A DNA stretch of 64,000 nucleotides from Azospirillum lipoferum (GTDB lineage Bacteria > Pseudomonadota > Alphaproteobacteria > Azospirillales > Azospirillaceae): assembly GCF_024170005.1 (NCBI RefSeq), contig NZ_JALJXJ010000015.1:1-64000 (forward strand), given 5' to 3'. Position numbers and translations under genes: made by a program. The number at the start of each line of letters is the position of its first letter. Position 1 is the first letter of the stretch. Positions 52,433-59,591 of this stretch are shown here, in pieces. A model generated the notes under the pieces. It worked only from the letters and a program-made list of their open reading frames with translations, was not told the origin of the DNA and did no database searches.

Positions 52433-52757
52433 AGATGCGGATGTTCCCCGTCCTGAAATCCACCGTCCGCCCTTTCCTGGCCTAATCCTCACGCTGCCAG
52501 CAGCCTCGTCGGTCGCGTGCGTTGATCAAGCCGGCCGAGGAGGATCTCGCCGCTACGATATCGCTGAACGGTATTGAGAATGGCAGCGCAACGCATATTC
52601 GCAACCGAACACCTCGATAAACCGGCCTTTCTGGCTGGTTAAGACCACGGAACGGGGTTTGCCCGATGAGAAGCCGGCGATTTTGGAGGCTGAAGCCGCA
52701 GTTTTGTGGAAAAACGCAGAACGAAACTTCGAATAACCAGTTTTCAGCTGGCGTTGA
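52433..52757. other. Decayed stretch after the endolysin
   Basis: A 16-codon frame (52435-52485, MRMFPVLKSTVRPFLA) has a fair ribosome-binding site, and a reading one base over continues PFPGLILTLPAASSVACVDQ, which looks like a lipobox signal. This may be a frameshifted relic of an outer spanin or small lysis protein. The rest (52490-52757) shows no gene and ends at a TGA that borders the integrase relic. Base composition is less GC-rich than elsewhere. Confidence 0.4.
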
Positions 52758-53111
52758 CAGCCGCGGTGGCCGGCCGACACGGACACGAAGGGGTCCCACA
52801 GCCGCGACGGGACTTTCCTGTTCTGCCATCTGTCGCGCAGTGGCGCCGGCGAACGGATGAGCCCGGCGGCGGTGCGCCGCGTGGTGGAACGGTGCACCGG
52901 AGAGGCAAACCCGCTGGCCGTCGGTTTCAGCGGCCATTCCTTGCATGTCGGTGCCGCCCAGGACCTGCTGGCCGCCGGCGTTGATCTGCCCGGGCTGATG
53001 CAGGCGGGGCGCTGGTCCTCGCCGGTGATGCCGGCGCGCTACAACGAGCACCTGAGGGCGATGCGCGGCGTGATGGCCCGGGTTCGGCGGGGAAAGGGCA
53101 AGCGTCAATAG
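52758..53111 (+). pseudogene. Tyrosine recombinase (integrase) C-terminal remnant
   Basis: After a TGA, the frame reads GTFLFCHLSRSGAGERMSPA, then GFSGHSLHVGAAQDLLAAGV, LMQAGRWSSPVMPARYNEHL. This is the last third of a phage tyrosine recombinase: the catalytic His box, where HSLR is expected, reads HSLH, so an active-site Arg is lost, while the nucleophilic Tyr (ARY) remains. The N-terminal two thirds are gone. It is the only integration gene found, supporting a defective element. Confidence 0.75.
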
Positions 53112-53510
53112 CGGTCGGCTGAATTCTGCAGGCGGGGTTGAAGAGCCTGTGGCACCGACCAGATTTGTGATTCAAGTCTTCCTGGATGCTGGCCCGCTGA
53201 GCCCAGTGGAATCGGCAGAAATCCCAACGGATTGGATCTTGCGATCAAGAGATTTTGACACTGAATATCTTCAGTGAGATTTCTCAGGGGAAAACCACTG
53301 CCTTCCAATGGATCACGTTTTTCGACAGGTTATTGTGCTGATCGGCGTCGAAACCTCGTGCTGATTTACAGCCTTGGGAATCATTTTCCGTGAGGCAGCG
53401 TTTCAGTTGATCGGTATGAGACCGAACAAGCAACACGTCCGGATTTTATGGTCCCCTGCGCCGCTCGGTCCATTGACAGGAAGCTGGTCCACGCATATCG
53501 TCATTATACA
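53112..53510. other. Gap after the integrase relic, no gene seen
   Basis: About 400 bases, AT-richer than the rest (for example GATTTTGACACTGAATATCTTC). Read on the minus strand there is a 67-codon frame with no recognisable features. The text GATTTGTGATTCAAG recalls insertion-sequence ends, but I cannot show a pair of terminal repeats. Confidence 0.35.
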
Positions 53511-53531
53511 AACGCGTTCAGTAAACGCGTT
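53511..53531. promoter_or_regulatory. TetR-type palindromic operator upstream of the first TetR gene
   Basis: AACGCGTTCA, G, TAAACGCGTT: one mismatch across 10-base arms. It ends 15 bases before the TetR start and shares its sequence with the site at 56573-56593. Confidence 0.8.
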
Positions 53532-53546
53532 TTAAATGAGGAAGCC

Positions 53547-54281
53547 ATGACCATGTCCAAGCTGCTCTGGTGCAATGGACAGCGTAACGACATCCGAACC
53601 CGTATTCTGAATGCCGCCTGGGATGTGTTCGACGCTGCCGGGATTGAAGCCGTGTCGATGCGTGCGCTCGGGGCGCGGACAGGGCTGTCCGCCTTGGCGC
53701 TATCCACCTATTTCCCGACCATGCGCGATCTGCTGCGCGTCATGTGGCGGGACGCGTTCGATGAACTGCATCACCGCATGGAGGGCATCTCGATCAGCGA
53801 ACCCGATCCCGTCGCGGCCATTCGGGAACTGGCCCACGCCTATGTTGAATTCGCCGCGGAAAACCCGGCTCGTTTCAAAATGCTTTTCATCGTCGATAAG
53901 AAGGAAGCGGCGGAGGAGTTGAAAAGCTCAGGCATGCGCGCTGCCGCCTACAGAATTTTCCGTCAGCGCGTCGTCGAGGCGTTCGACCTCGGACGGCTGG
54001 ACACCGGTAATGCTGATCTCGCCGCCCAAACTCTGTGGGCGGGGATAGCCGGAAAAGCTCTGCTGGCAGCATTCTTCACCGCCTATGAGGCTGGGTGGAG
54101 CGGCGAGGCTGCCGGTGACTGCCGTCTTGAAGCATCGCGTCGCGGTTCTACGACGCTTGCTCGCCGCACCAGGGTCGGTTATCAGGCCTGCGGCGGCGGA
54201 TATGGCGTGTCCGATGGCTATGGGCCGGCTCTGCGCGATTTGACCGGCGGTGAGCGGGGACCGCGCCAGCTGCGCGCCTGA
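53547..54281 (+). CDS. TetR family regulator 1, C-terminus diverged
   Basis: 244 aa. N-terminal TetR domain (NDIRTRILNAAWDVFDAAGI, MRALGARTGLSALALSTYFP, TMRDLLRVM). The middle (AYVEFAAENPARFKMLFIVD) matches the next gene nearly residue by residue up to LAAQTLWAGI, after which the sequences part; this protein then ends in a low-complexity Arg/Gly-rich tail. Either it keeps a new C-terminus or the tail has been damaged. Self-regulation via the palindrome at 53511-53531 is inferred; the same site also lies upstream of two minus-strand genes (56331-56414, 55864-56289). Confidence 0.82.
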   Translation: MTMSKLLWCNGQRNDIRTRILNAAWDVFDAAGIEAVSMRALGARTGLSALALSTYFPTMRDLLRVMWRDAFDELHHRMEGISISEPDPVAAIRELAHAYVEFAAENPARFKMLFIVDKKEAAEELKSSGMRAAAYRIFRQRVVEAFDLGRLDTGNADLAAQTLWAGIAGKALLAAFFTAYEAGWSGEAAGDCRLEASRRGSTTLARRTRVGYQACGGGYGVSDGYGPALRDLTGGERGPRQLRA

Positions 54282-54318
54282 AGGCAGCGCGTTTCAAAGC
54301 AAGTGTGGAATCATCATC

Positions 54319-55038
54319 ATGCCCAGACAGCCCCAGAGCGAGGAACAGCGCGACAGTGTCCAGCGCCGCATCCTGAGTGCCGCCCAGGATCTGTTCGACG
54401 CTGCTGGAATTGAAGCCGTGTCGATGCGTGCGCTCGGGGCGCGGGTGGGGCTGTCGGCTTCGGCGTTGTACGCCTATTTTCCGACCAAGCGTGATCTGCT
54501 GCGTGCCTTGTGGTGGGATGCGGTCAGCGAACTGCATCTCCGCATGCAGAACATCTCGGACAGCGAACCCGATCCCGTCGCGGCAATCCGCGCCATCGGG
54601 CGTGCCTATGCGGAGTTCGCGGCGGAAAACCCGGTTCGCTTCAATGTGCTGTTCATCATCGACCAGGGCGAGTTGGCGGAAGAACTGAAGAGCTCGGGTG
54701 TCCGCGCAGCCGCCTATGAGCTTTTCCGCCAGCGTGTCGCCGAGGCGATCGAGCGTGGGCGGTTGCGGCCCGGCGATCCCGATCTCGCCGCCCAGACACT
54801 GTGGGCAGGCATCCATGGCGTGCTGACCCTCACCAGCTCCTCGGCCAGCTTTCCATTTCTGCCGTCCACGCTCCTGATCGACACCGTGATGGAAGCGATC
54901 CTGGCTGGCCTGAATACAACCTCGATCGATGAGAGGGCAGGGGGAAAAGCCGTTCGGGTAAAGGCGGTCGTCAGAAAAGTCCACGGCCCGACACCCGACG
55001 GTCACTCGCGGCATACCGGGACATCGTCCGAAGGGTGA
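54319..55038 (+). CDS. TetR family regulator 2, paralogue of regulator 1
   Basis: 239 aa. QSEEQRDSVQRRILSAAQDL, then AVSMRALGARVGLSASALYA, YFPTKRDLLRALWW and a WHG-type C-terminal ligand domain (FAAENPVRFNVLFIIDQGEL, SSGVRAAAYELFRQRVAEAI, TLWAGIHGVLTLT). It starts 37 bases after regulator 1 and the two share long stretches of near-identical DNA around the HTH, a sign of recent tandem duplication. Its C-terminus is intact, so it may be the functional copy. Basic, Arg/His-rich last 35 residues are unusual. Confidence 0.88.
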   Translation: MPRQPQSEEQRDSVQRRILSAAQDLFDAAGIEAVSMRALGARVGLSASALYAYFPTKRDLLRALWWDAVSELHLRMQNISDSEPDPVAAIRAIGRAYAEFAAENPVRFNVLFIIDQGELAEELKSSGVRAAAYELFRQRVAEAIERGRLRPGDPDLAAQTLWAGIHGVLTLTSSSASFPFLPSTLLIDTVMEAILAGLNTTSIDERAGGKAVRVKAVVRKVHGPTPDGHSRHTGTSSEG

Positions 55039-55108
55039 AGAGGCTTGGTGTGCCTCCCGAATGGCACGTCTGGATGGGATCGGATCGGAAACTTTGACTT
55101 TATATGAT

Positions 55109-55123
55109 ACTGTACCGTACAGT
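55109..55123. promoter_or_regulatory. TetR-type operator ACTGTAC-C-GTACAGT
   Basis: A perfect 15-base palindrome 60 bases before the third TetR gene, with a TATATGATA -10-like stretch beside it. Same GTAC core as the sites at 60936 and 61178. Confidence 0.8.
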
Positions 55124-55183
55124 TAAATATCTGATTGCAGTGGCCTTGGGAGGTCTGCCCAAGGCAAAGGGGTAATTTCTTCA

Positions 55184-55801
55184 ATGCGTAAGAAGACGGA
55201 AGCCAAGCGCGAGGCCATCCTCGATGCCGCGACGCTGGAATTCACCGAACGCGGATATGAGGGAGCGTCGATGTCCGCCATCGTGGCTCGCCTCGGCGGA
55301 TCGAAGCAGACGCTCTACAGCTATTTTCCATCGAAGGATGACCTGTTCGTCGAGGTGATGGTGCGGACCATCACCCAGCATGCGGCCTCCTTGCAGGCTG
55401 ACATGATGGACAGGACAGATATCGAGCGGTCGCTGCGGCGGTATGGCGAACGCTACCTGAAGGGTCGCCTTTCACCCGAAATGGTCAGCCTGACGCGGTT
55501 GGTGTTCGGGGAATCCGGGCGCTCGGACGTCAGTCGCCTGCTCCATCTGCGCGGCAAGATGAAGGTGACCAACGACGTCGGGCAGTTTTTGGCGACCGCC
55601 ATGAAGGACGGGCAACTGCGCAGCGCCGATCCAGACGTCGCGGCGCTGCATTACATGGCGCTGCTCGATGCGGAACTGCTCGAGCCCGTTGTTCTGCGGG
55701 TCCGGGAACCGGCCACCGACGAGGAGATTGCGGCGGTGGTCGACCGGGCGCTGGGCGTCTTCATGGCCGCCTACGGGCAACCGGGAGGTGGCCGACCCTG
55801 A
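55184..55801 (+). CDS. TetR family regulator 3, paralogue of regulator 4
   Basis: 205 aa. AILDAATLEFTERGYEGASM, VARLGGSKQTLYSYFPSKDD is a classic TetR HTH. The C-terminal domain (SLTRLVFGESGRSDVSRLLH, ELLEPVVLRVREPATDEEIA) is the AefR-like type and matches regulator 4 (60241-60858) along its whole length. Its operator-like palindrome has the same GTAC core, so both may read overlapping sites. No target gene follows directly. Confidence 0.9.
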   Translation: MRKKTEAKREAILDAATLEFTERGYEGASMSAIVARLGGSKQTLYSYFPSKDDLFVEVMVRTITQHAASLQADMMDRTDIERSLRRYGERYLKGRLSPEMVSLTRLVFGESGRSDVSRLLHLRGKMKVTNDVGQFLATAMKDGQLRSADPDVAALHYMALLDAELLEPVVLRVREPATDEEIAAVVDRALGVFMAAYGQPGGGRP

Positions 55802-55863
55802 TCCGGGGTGCGGATAGGGACGATGCCGACAAAGCCGCTGTCCCCGCCCTCCTTTCGGCGTAA

Positions 55864-56289
55864 TCACGGGATCATTCCGCATTCGAACAGCTTGTACGCC
55901 ACTGGTGTCGCCACTTTGCCGATGAATTCGGCGCGAACCTGCGGGTCGCTGCGCAACATCTTCGCAAGTTCTTGCGTCATTTCCGATTTCGGTTCCGATT
56001 TCATCGTCGCCAACTGGTCGCACGACAGGGATTGGACATGTTCCGCGACCTTTTTCGCGACGGCATCCGACAGGGTGTGCCGCTCTTGCGGCTGGCTTTC
56101 CGGCGGGCGCTGGTCCGGTGGACGTGCCTGTGCCGGCCGCTGTTGCTGAAGCGCCTGCCATTGCTGTTCCAGGGATGGCGGCGGCCCATTCGTGGGGAAG
56201 GTGAGGGGCGGCAGGGGTGGAACCTGCGCGATTGCGGCGGGGGCGGTCATGGCGAACGCTCCAAGCGCGATGAAAAGGGCATGTTTCAT
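55864..56289 (-). CDS. Secreted small protein (141 aa), unknown function
   Basis: Signal peptide MKHALFIALGAFAMTAPAAI with cleavage after AIA; then a Pro/Gln-rich linker (LEQQWQALQQQRPAQARPPD) and a helical C-terminus (KMLRSDPQVRAEFIGKVATP). Two Cys residues (SLSCDQL, LFECGMIP) could pair in the periplasm. It lies downstream of a 27-aa membrane peptide and a TetR-type operator on the same strand, suggesting control by regulator 1 or 2. Confidence 0.7.
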   Translation of the reverse strand: MKHALFIALGAFAMTAPAAIAQVPPLPPLTFPTNGPPPSLEQQWQALQQQRPAQARPPDQRPPESQPQERHTLSDAVAKKVAEHVQSLSCDQLATMKSEPKSEMTQELAKMLRSDPQVRAEFIGKVATPVAYKLFECGMIP

Positions 56290-56330
56290 CAGGCTGCTCC
56301 ATACAGACCATTGAGAGTGGGACGAGCGGG

Positions 56331-56414
56331 TCACATCGCGAAAAGCAGCGCGAGATGAACGGCAATGATGAGGAACGAGGCCACGAATTCGGCAAGAAGA
56401 CGAAGGGACGTCAT
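56331..56414 (-). CDS. 27-aa single-span membrane peptide
   Basis: MTSLRLLAEFVASFLIIAVH and then LALLFAM: almost one complete membrane helix. It lies 41 bases before the secreted protein gene on the same strand, both downstream of the palindrome at 56573-56593. Tiny membrane peptides of this sort often modulate envelope proteins. The frame is too short for homology; the conserved layout argues for coding. Confidence 0.45.
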   Translation of the reverse strand: MTSLRLLAEFVASFLIIAVHLALLFAM

Positions 56415-56572
56415 GGCATTCACCCGATGGCAGGGGAGGGCGAGCGGCAGTCAGCCACCGGGCGGATGGCGAGGGCGCTCGCAAGAGGAACCGGGTGGCA
56501 GTGGGCAGTGACGACGTCCGGCCTGTCATGTAAGACGGATTTGGTCAGACGTTGCCGCTCCGGCTCCCTTAG

Positions 56573-56593
56573 AACGCGTTCAATGAACGCGTT
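56573..56593. promoter_or_regulatory. Perfect TetR-type operator AACGCGTTCA-A-TGAACGCGTT
   Basis: Ten-base arms pair without error. It repeats the site upstream of the first TetR gene (53511). It lies about 160 bases before the 27-aa peptide gene (minus strand), beside a TTATTTAAAT stretch that may form a promoter. Confidence 0.82.
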
Positions 56594-56642
56594 ATTTAAA
56601 TAAGTTAGACCTGCCGCCGTGTGCTGTCAACGAAGGAATGGC

Positions 56643-56669
56643 GAAGCCCGGTCCCCTGCCCCGGGCTTC
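56643..56669 (-). terminator. Hairpin after pqiC
   Basis: GAAGCCCGG and CCGGGCTTC with a nine-base loop, just after the pqiC stop on the minus strand; weak T content follows, so termination may be incomplete. Confidence 0.5.
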
Positions 56670-56675
56670 CACCCG

Positions 56676-57305
56676 TCACCGGCTCTCGTCCGGACAGGGC
56701 AGCCCTTGCCCCGCCGCGACATGGCGCAGGCTGTCGCCGATCCGGTCGGCCAGACGGCGGCTGACGGCAGACAGCGCCGCGGCGGCGGCGGCGGCATCAC
56801 GGCCATCCACCGGCTGACGGCCGGCCCATCTGCAGCCTTGCACCGGGCCATCGGGCAGACGCCGCAGGGTCCAGGAAGCGTCGATCATCGCGGCCCGGCC
56901 CGGCACCGCTTCGAAACGGTCGAGCCGGACGGCCAGCCGGAAGAGCGGCAGCGTGACCGCCGAACCGGACACCGGCGCCTGATAGGTATCGGACGCTCTT
57001 GCGGTCCTCCACAGGCCGTCGGCCAGGATCTGCCGCAACTCGTCCCCGATCGGGGACAGCCAGCGTTCGGCTTCCATCACCGTCACCTGTCCCGTTTCGT
57101 CGGTGAGCACCAGATTGCTTCGCGTCAGGGCCTCGGGAACGGCGACGGGCAGGATTTCCACCAGCATCCGCGCCTGTCCCGAGGCGGGAAGGGCGTCGTC
57201 CGGGCGGGAGAGGGCATGGTAACGGGGCGGTGGCGACGTGCCGCAGCCGGCCGGCAGGGCGAGGCAGAGGGCCAGGAGAAGGTGGCGGGAGGAGATGCGT
57301 GTCAT
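56676..57305 (-). CDS. pqiC: Lipoprotein component of Pqi transport system (PqiC/DUF330 type)
   Basis: 209 aa outer-membrane lipoprotein. RHLLLALCLALPAGC ends in a lipobox (PAGC, Cys21). The mature part has the ABC transport auxiliary DUF330 fold (ILPVAVPEALTRSNLVLTDE, MEAERWLSPIGDELRQILAD, LFRLAVRLDRFEAVPGRAAM). In E. coli PqiC forms a ring on the outer membrane docking the PqiB needle. It overlaps pqiB by four bases (ATGA), the last gene of the tetR-pqi operon. Confidence 0.9.
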   Translation of the reverse strand: MTRISSRHLLLALCLALPAGCGTSPPPRYHALSRPDDALPASGQARMLVEILPVAVPEALTRSNLVLTDETGQVTVMEAERWLSPIGDELRQILADGLWRTARASDTYQAPVSGSAVTLPLFRLAVRLDRFEAVPGRAAMIDASWTLRRLPDGPVQGCRWAGRQPVDGRDAAAAAAALSAVSRRLADRIGDSLRHVAAGQGLPCPDESR

Positions 57306-58969
57306 CGGGTGGTTTCCTTCTTGCCCCGCAGCAGGGATTCCGGGCTGCGGTCGAGACCATCGGTCAGCGCCTTGACGGAGCGGGTCGCATCGGTCACACC
57401 GCGCAATGTCTGACGGATGTCCTGCAGCAGCGGCGAATCGCCGGCGATGCTTCCCTGGACGGTGGCGAGAGTCTGCCGCAGGTCGCGGATCGCCAGACGG
57501 ACCTCCGGCATGGTTTCGCGGTCGGCATGCCGGGCGAGGCCGCCAAGCTGCGTCACGGTGGTTTCGGTTGCCACCATCAGGCGATGGGCGTCCTGGCCGA
57601 GCGTGTCGAAGGGAAGCGTGTCGAGCTTGCGCAGGATATTCTGCACCTGCTGCTGCATTTCCTGCAGGTCGCCCGGTACGGTCGGCAGCTCCAGCGGATC
57701 GAGCCGCGGATCGAAGCGTGCCGGGGACGCTTGGGGAAAGAAATCGACGGCGACGTACAGCTGACCGGTCAGCAGGTTGCCCGATCTCAACTGTGCCCGC
57801 ATCCCGCGCTGCACGAGATCGGCCAGCAAAGCCCGACGCCGATCCTGCGGCATAGTCTCGGGAAACACATCGCTGACCCTTCCCAGCCGCTGAGGATAAA
57901 CGTCGATCCGCGCCGACGAGACGAAATCGGTGCCGGCGGGGTCATATTCGACGCTGACCGATCGCACCTGTCCGATCTCGACGCCGCGGAAATCGACGGG
58001 TGCGCCGGCGCTCAGGCCACGGATGCTCTGCTGGAAATGCAGGACGAGGGATTCCGGTGCGCCGTCGGGAGATTTCAGGGCTTCGACCCGGTCGGCGGCC
58101 AGATTGAAATGCGCGCCCTCTTCGGCGGTCTGAGCCGCCGTCTGGCCCGATCCGCTGGGCTCCAGGCTCTCGAAGGCGATGCCGCCCAGCAGGATGGTGG
58201 CCAGGGACTGGGTTTCCAGCTTCAGTCCCGACGCGTCCATGCGAAGGTCGACGCCGCTGGCGTGCCAGAAGCGGCTGCTGGTGGTGACGAAGCGCTCGTA
58301 GGGTGCCTTGACGAAGATGCCCATCGTGGTGCGGCGGCCGTCCGGATCGAGGGCGAAGCTCTCCACATGGCCGACCTGGACCCGCCGGAAGAACACCGGA
58401 GACCCGATGTCGAGCGAACCGACGTCATCGGCATGCAGAATGAAGCGGCGGCCCGGCATGTCGGACGGCACCACGGGGGGCTCCTCCTCGCCGACGAAGG
58501 CGTTGCGGGCCTCATGGCTCTGACCGGCATCGACGCCGATGTAGGCTCCCGACAGCAGGGTGCCCAGGCCGGAGATGCCCGATCCGGCCAGGCGCGGGCG
58601 TACCACCCAGAAGCGGCTGCCGGTGACCGCGAACGGAGCGGCATCCTTGGCGAGGTCGATGGTCGCCACCACCCGCGCGTGGTCGGCGCTGAGCGCCAGT
58701 CCCGTCACGTCGCCGATGTCGACGTTCTTGTACTTCACCTTCGTCTTGCCGGGCTCGATGCCCTCGGCCGTGGCGAAGGTCACGGTGATGGTCGGGCCGC
58801 GCTGCCACAGGGCCTGCGCCACCAGCGACAGTCCGATCAGCGCCGCGACGATCGGAATGATCCAGACCAGGGAAACCCTGCCGCGGCGACGGTCCCACAC
58901 CAACGGCCGGGCGATCTCCGGTTGCACGATGGAGGGATCGGCCGCGGCCGATTGCGTATCAGTGTTCAT
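57302..58969 (-). CDS. pqiB: MCE-domain lipid transport protein PqiB
   Basis: About 555 aa. One N-terminal membrane helix (VSLVWIIPIVAALIGLSLVA) is followed by three MCE domains (GPTITVTFATAEGIEPGKTK; GSPVFFRRVQVGHVESFALD; GAPVDFRGVEIGQVRSVSVE) and a C-terminal coiled coil (about 460-555; LGQDAHRLMVATETTVTQLG, DIRQTLRGVTDATRSV). PqiB hexamers build a periplasmic tunnel moving lipids between membranes. Start at the ATG at 58969; one seven codons upstream (58990) is possible, both overlapping or abutting pqiA. Confidence 0.93.
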   Translation of the reverse strand: MNTDTQSAAADPSIVQPEIARPLVWDRRRGRVSLVWIIPIVAALIGLSLVAQALWQRGPTITVTFATAEGIEPGKTKVKYKNVDIGDVTGLALSADHARVVATIDLAKDAAPFAVTGSRFWVVRPRLAGSGISGLGTLLSGAYIGVDAGQSHEARNAFVGEEEPPVVPSDMPGRRFILHADDVGSLDIGSPVFFRRVQVGHVESFALDPDGRRTTMGIFVKAPYERFVTTSSRFWHASGVDLRMDASGLKLETQSLATILLGGIAFESLEPSGSGQTAAQTAEEGAHFNLAADRVEALKSPDGAPESLVLHFQQSIRGLSAGAPVDFRGVEIGQVRSVSVEYDPAGTDFVSSARIDVYPQRLGRVSDVFPETMPQDRRRALLADLVQRGMRAQLRSGNLLTGQLYVAVDFFPQASPARFDPRLDPLELPTVPGDLQEMQQQVQNILRKLDTLPFDTLGQDAHRLMVATETTVTQLGGLARHADRETMPEVRLAIRDLRQTLATVQGSIAGDSPLLQDIRQTLRGVTDATRSVKALTDGLDRSPESLLRGKKETTR

Positions 58970-59591
58970 GGCTCGATGGTCCGCTTGCATCCCACAGGAG
59001 ACGGGGATCGAAGCTGGCGGCGGCCAGCATGCTGAGGACGACCACGGCGCCGAAGGCTGCGGCGCCGGGCCCGGCTTCGATGGTGGCGAGGGTGCGGAAG
59101 CGCACCATGCCGACCATCAGGGCGATGACGAAGACGTCCAGCATCGACCAGCGTCCGGCCAGCTCCACGGCCCGGTACAGCCGTCCCAGCCGATGCGGGC
59201 CGGTGGCGCCGGGACGGCGGACGCTGAAGGCCAGATAAGCCAGTGCGCCGAGCTTGATCAGCGGCACGAGGATGCTGACGCTGAAGATCAGCAGGGCGAG
59301 CCCCGGCGATCCGGACGTCCAGAAATAGACCACGCCGCTGATGATCGTGTCGCGCGACGAGCCCAGCAGGCTGGAGGTCTGCATCACCGGCAGCAGGTTG
59401 GCGGGGACATAGAGGGTCGCGGCGGCGATCAGGAAGGCCCAGGTGCGGGACAGGCTGTCGGGCTTGCGCGGGTGGGCGGTGGCTCCACAGCGCGGGCAGC
59501 GTCCGGCACCACCGCGGTTCCCGGCGCTGGGCCGGCAAAGCCGCCGGCAGCATGGGCAGGCCCACAGGCCATGGGACAGGGCGGTGGTCAT
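58959..59591 (-). CDS. pqiA: PqiA family membrane protein, second half
   Basis: 210 aa. A zinc-ribbon-like N-terminus with CxxC pairs (CPCCRRLCRPSAGNRGG, CPRCGATAHPRK) is followed by four membrane helices (TWAFLIAAATLYVPANLLPV, SPGLALLIFSVSILVPLIKL, SMLDVFVIALMVGMVRFRTL, FGAVVVLSMLAAASFDPRLL). The helix pattern and ending are those of one PqiA module. In E. coli both modules are one 417-aa protein; here they are two genes with a four-base overlap. Confidence 0.9.
   Translation of the reverse strand: MTTALSHGLWACPCCRRLCRPSAGNRGGAGRCPRCGATAHPRKPDSLSRTWAFLIAAATLYVPANLLPVMQTSSLLGSSRDTIISGVVYFWTSGSPGLALLIFSVSILVPLIKLGALAYLAFSVRRPGATGPHRLGRLYRAVELAGRWSMLDVFVIALMVGMVRFRTLATIEAGPGAAAFGAVVVLSMLAAASFDPRLLWDASGPSSHEH

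Larger units (their letters stand above)
34690..53111 (+). mobile_element. Prophage-derived non-contractile tail locus (tailocin-like or decayed prophage)
   Basis: All genes from 34852 to 52432 point right and follow siphovirus tail order: terminator, tube, frameshifted chaperone, tape measure, distal tail proteins, fibre, endolysin. Head, packaging, replication and regulator genes are missing; an integrase C-terminal relic lies at the right end. No flanking tRNA or att repeat was found. The left edge follows cysE and DUF3750 directly. Either the head half was deleted or the tail was domesticated as an F-type tailocin. Confidence 0.8.

Noticed and set aside
34690..53111. Gene transfer agent cluster
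   Set aside because: No head, portal or terminase genes and no match to known GTA gene order; tail genes are unlike those of RcGTA.
34690..53111. Contractile (R-type) tailocin or T6SS
   Set aside because: No sheath, baseplate wedge or spike genes; the tube-tape-chaperone order is that of a flexible tail.
53112..53510. Insertion sequence
   Set aside because: IS-like words appear, but I could not find a transposase frame or matching terminal repeats.
54148..55014. Minus-strand 288-codon frame over TetR1/TetR2
   Set aside because: Opposite the TetR genes, whose HTH motifs are clear; no independent features.
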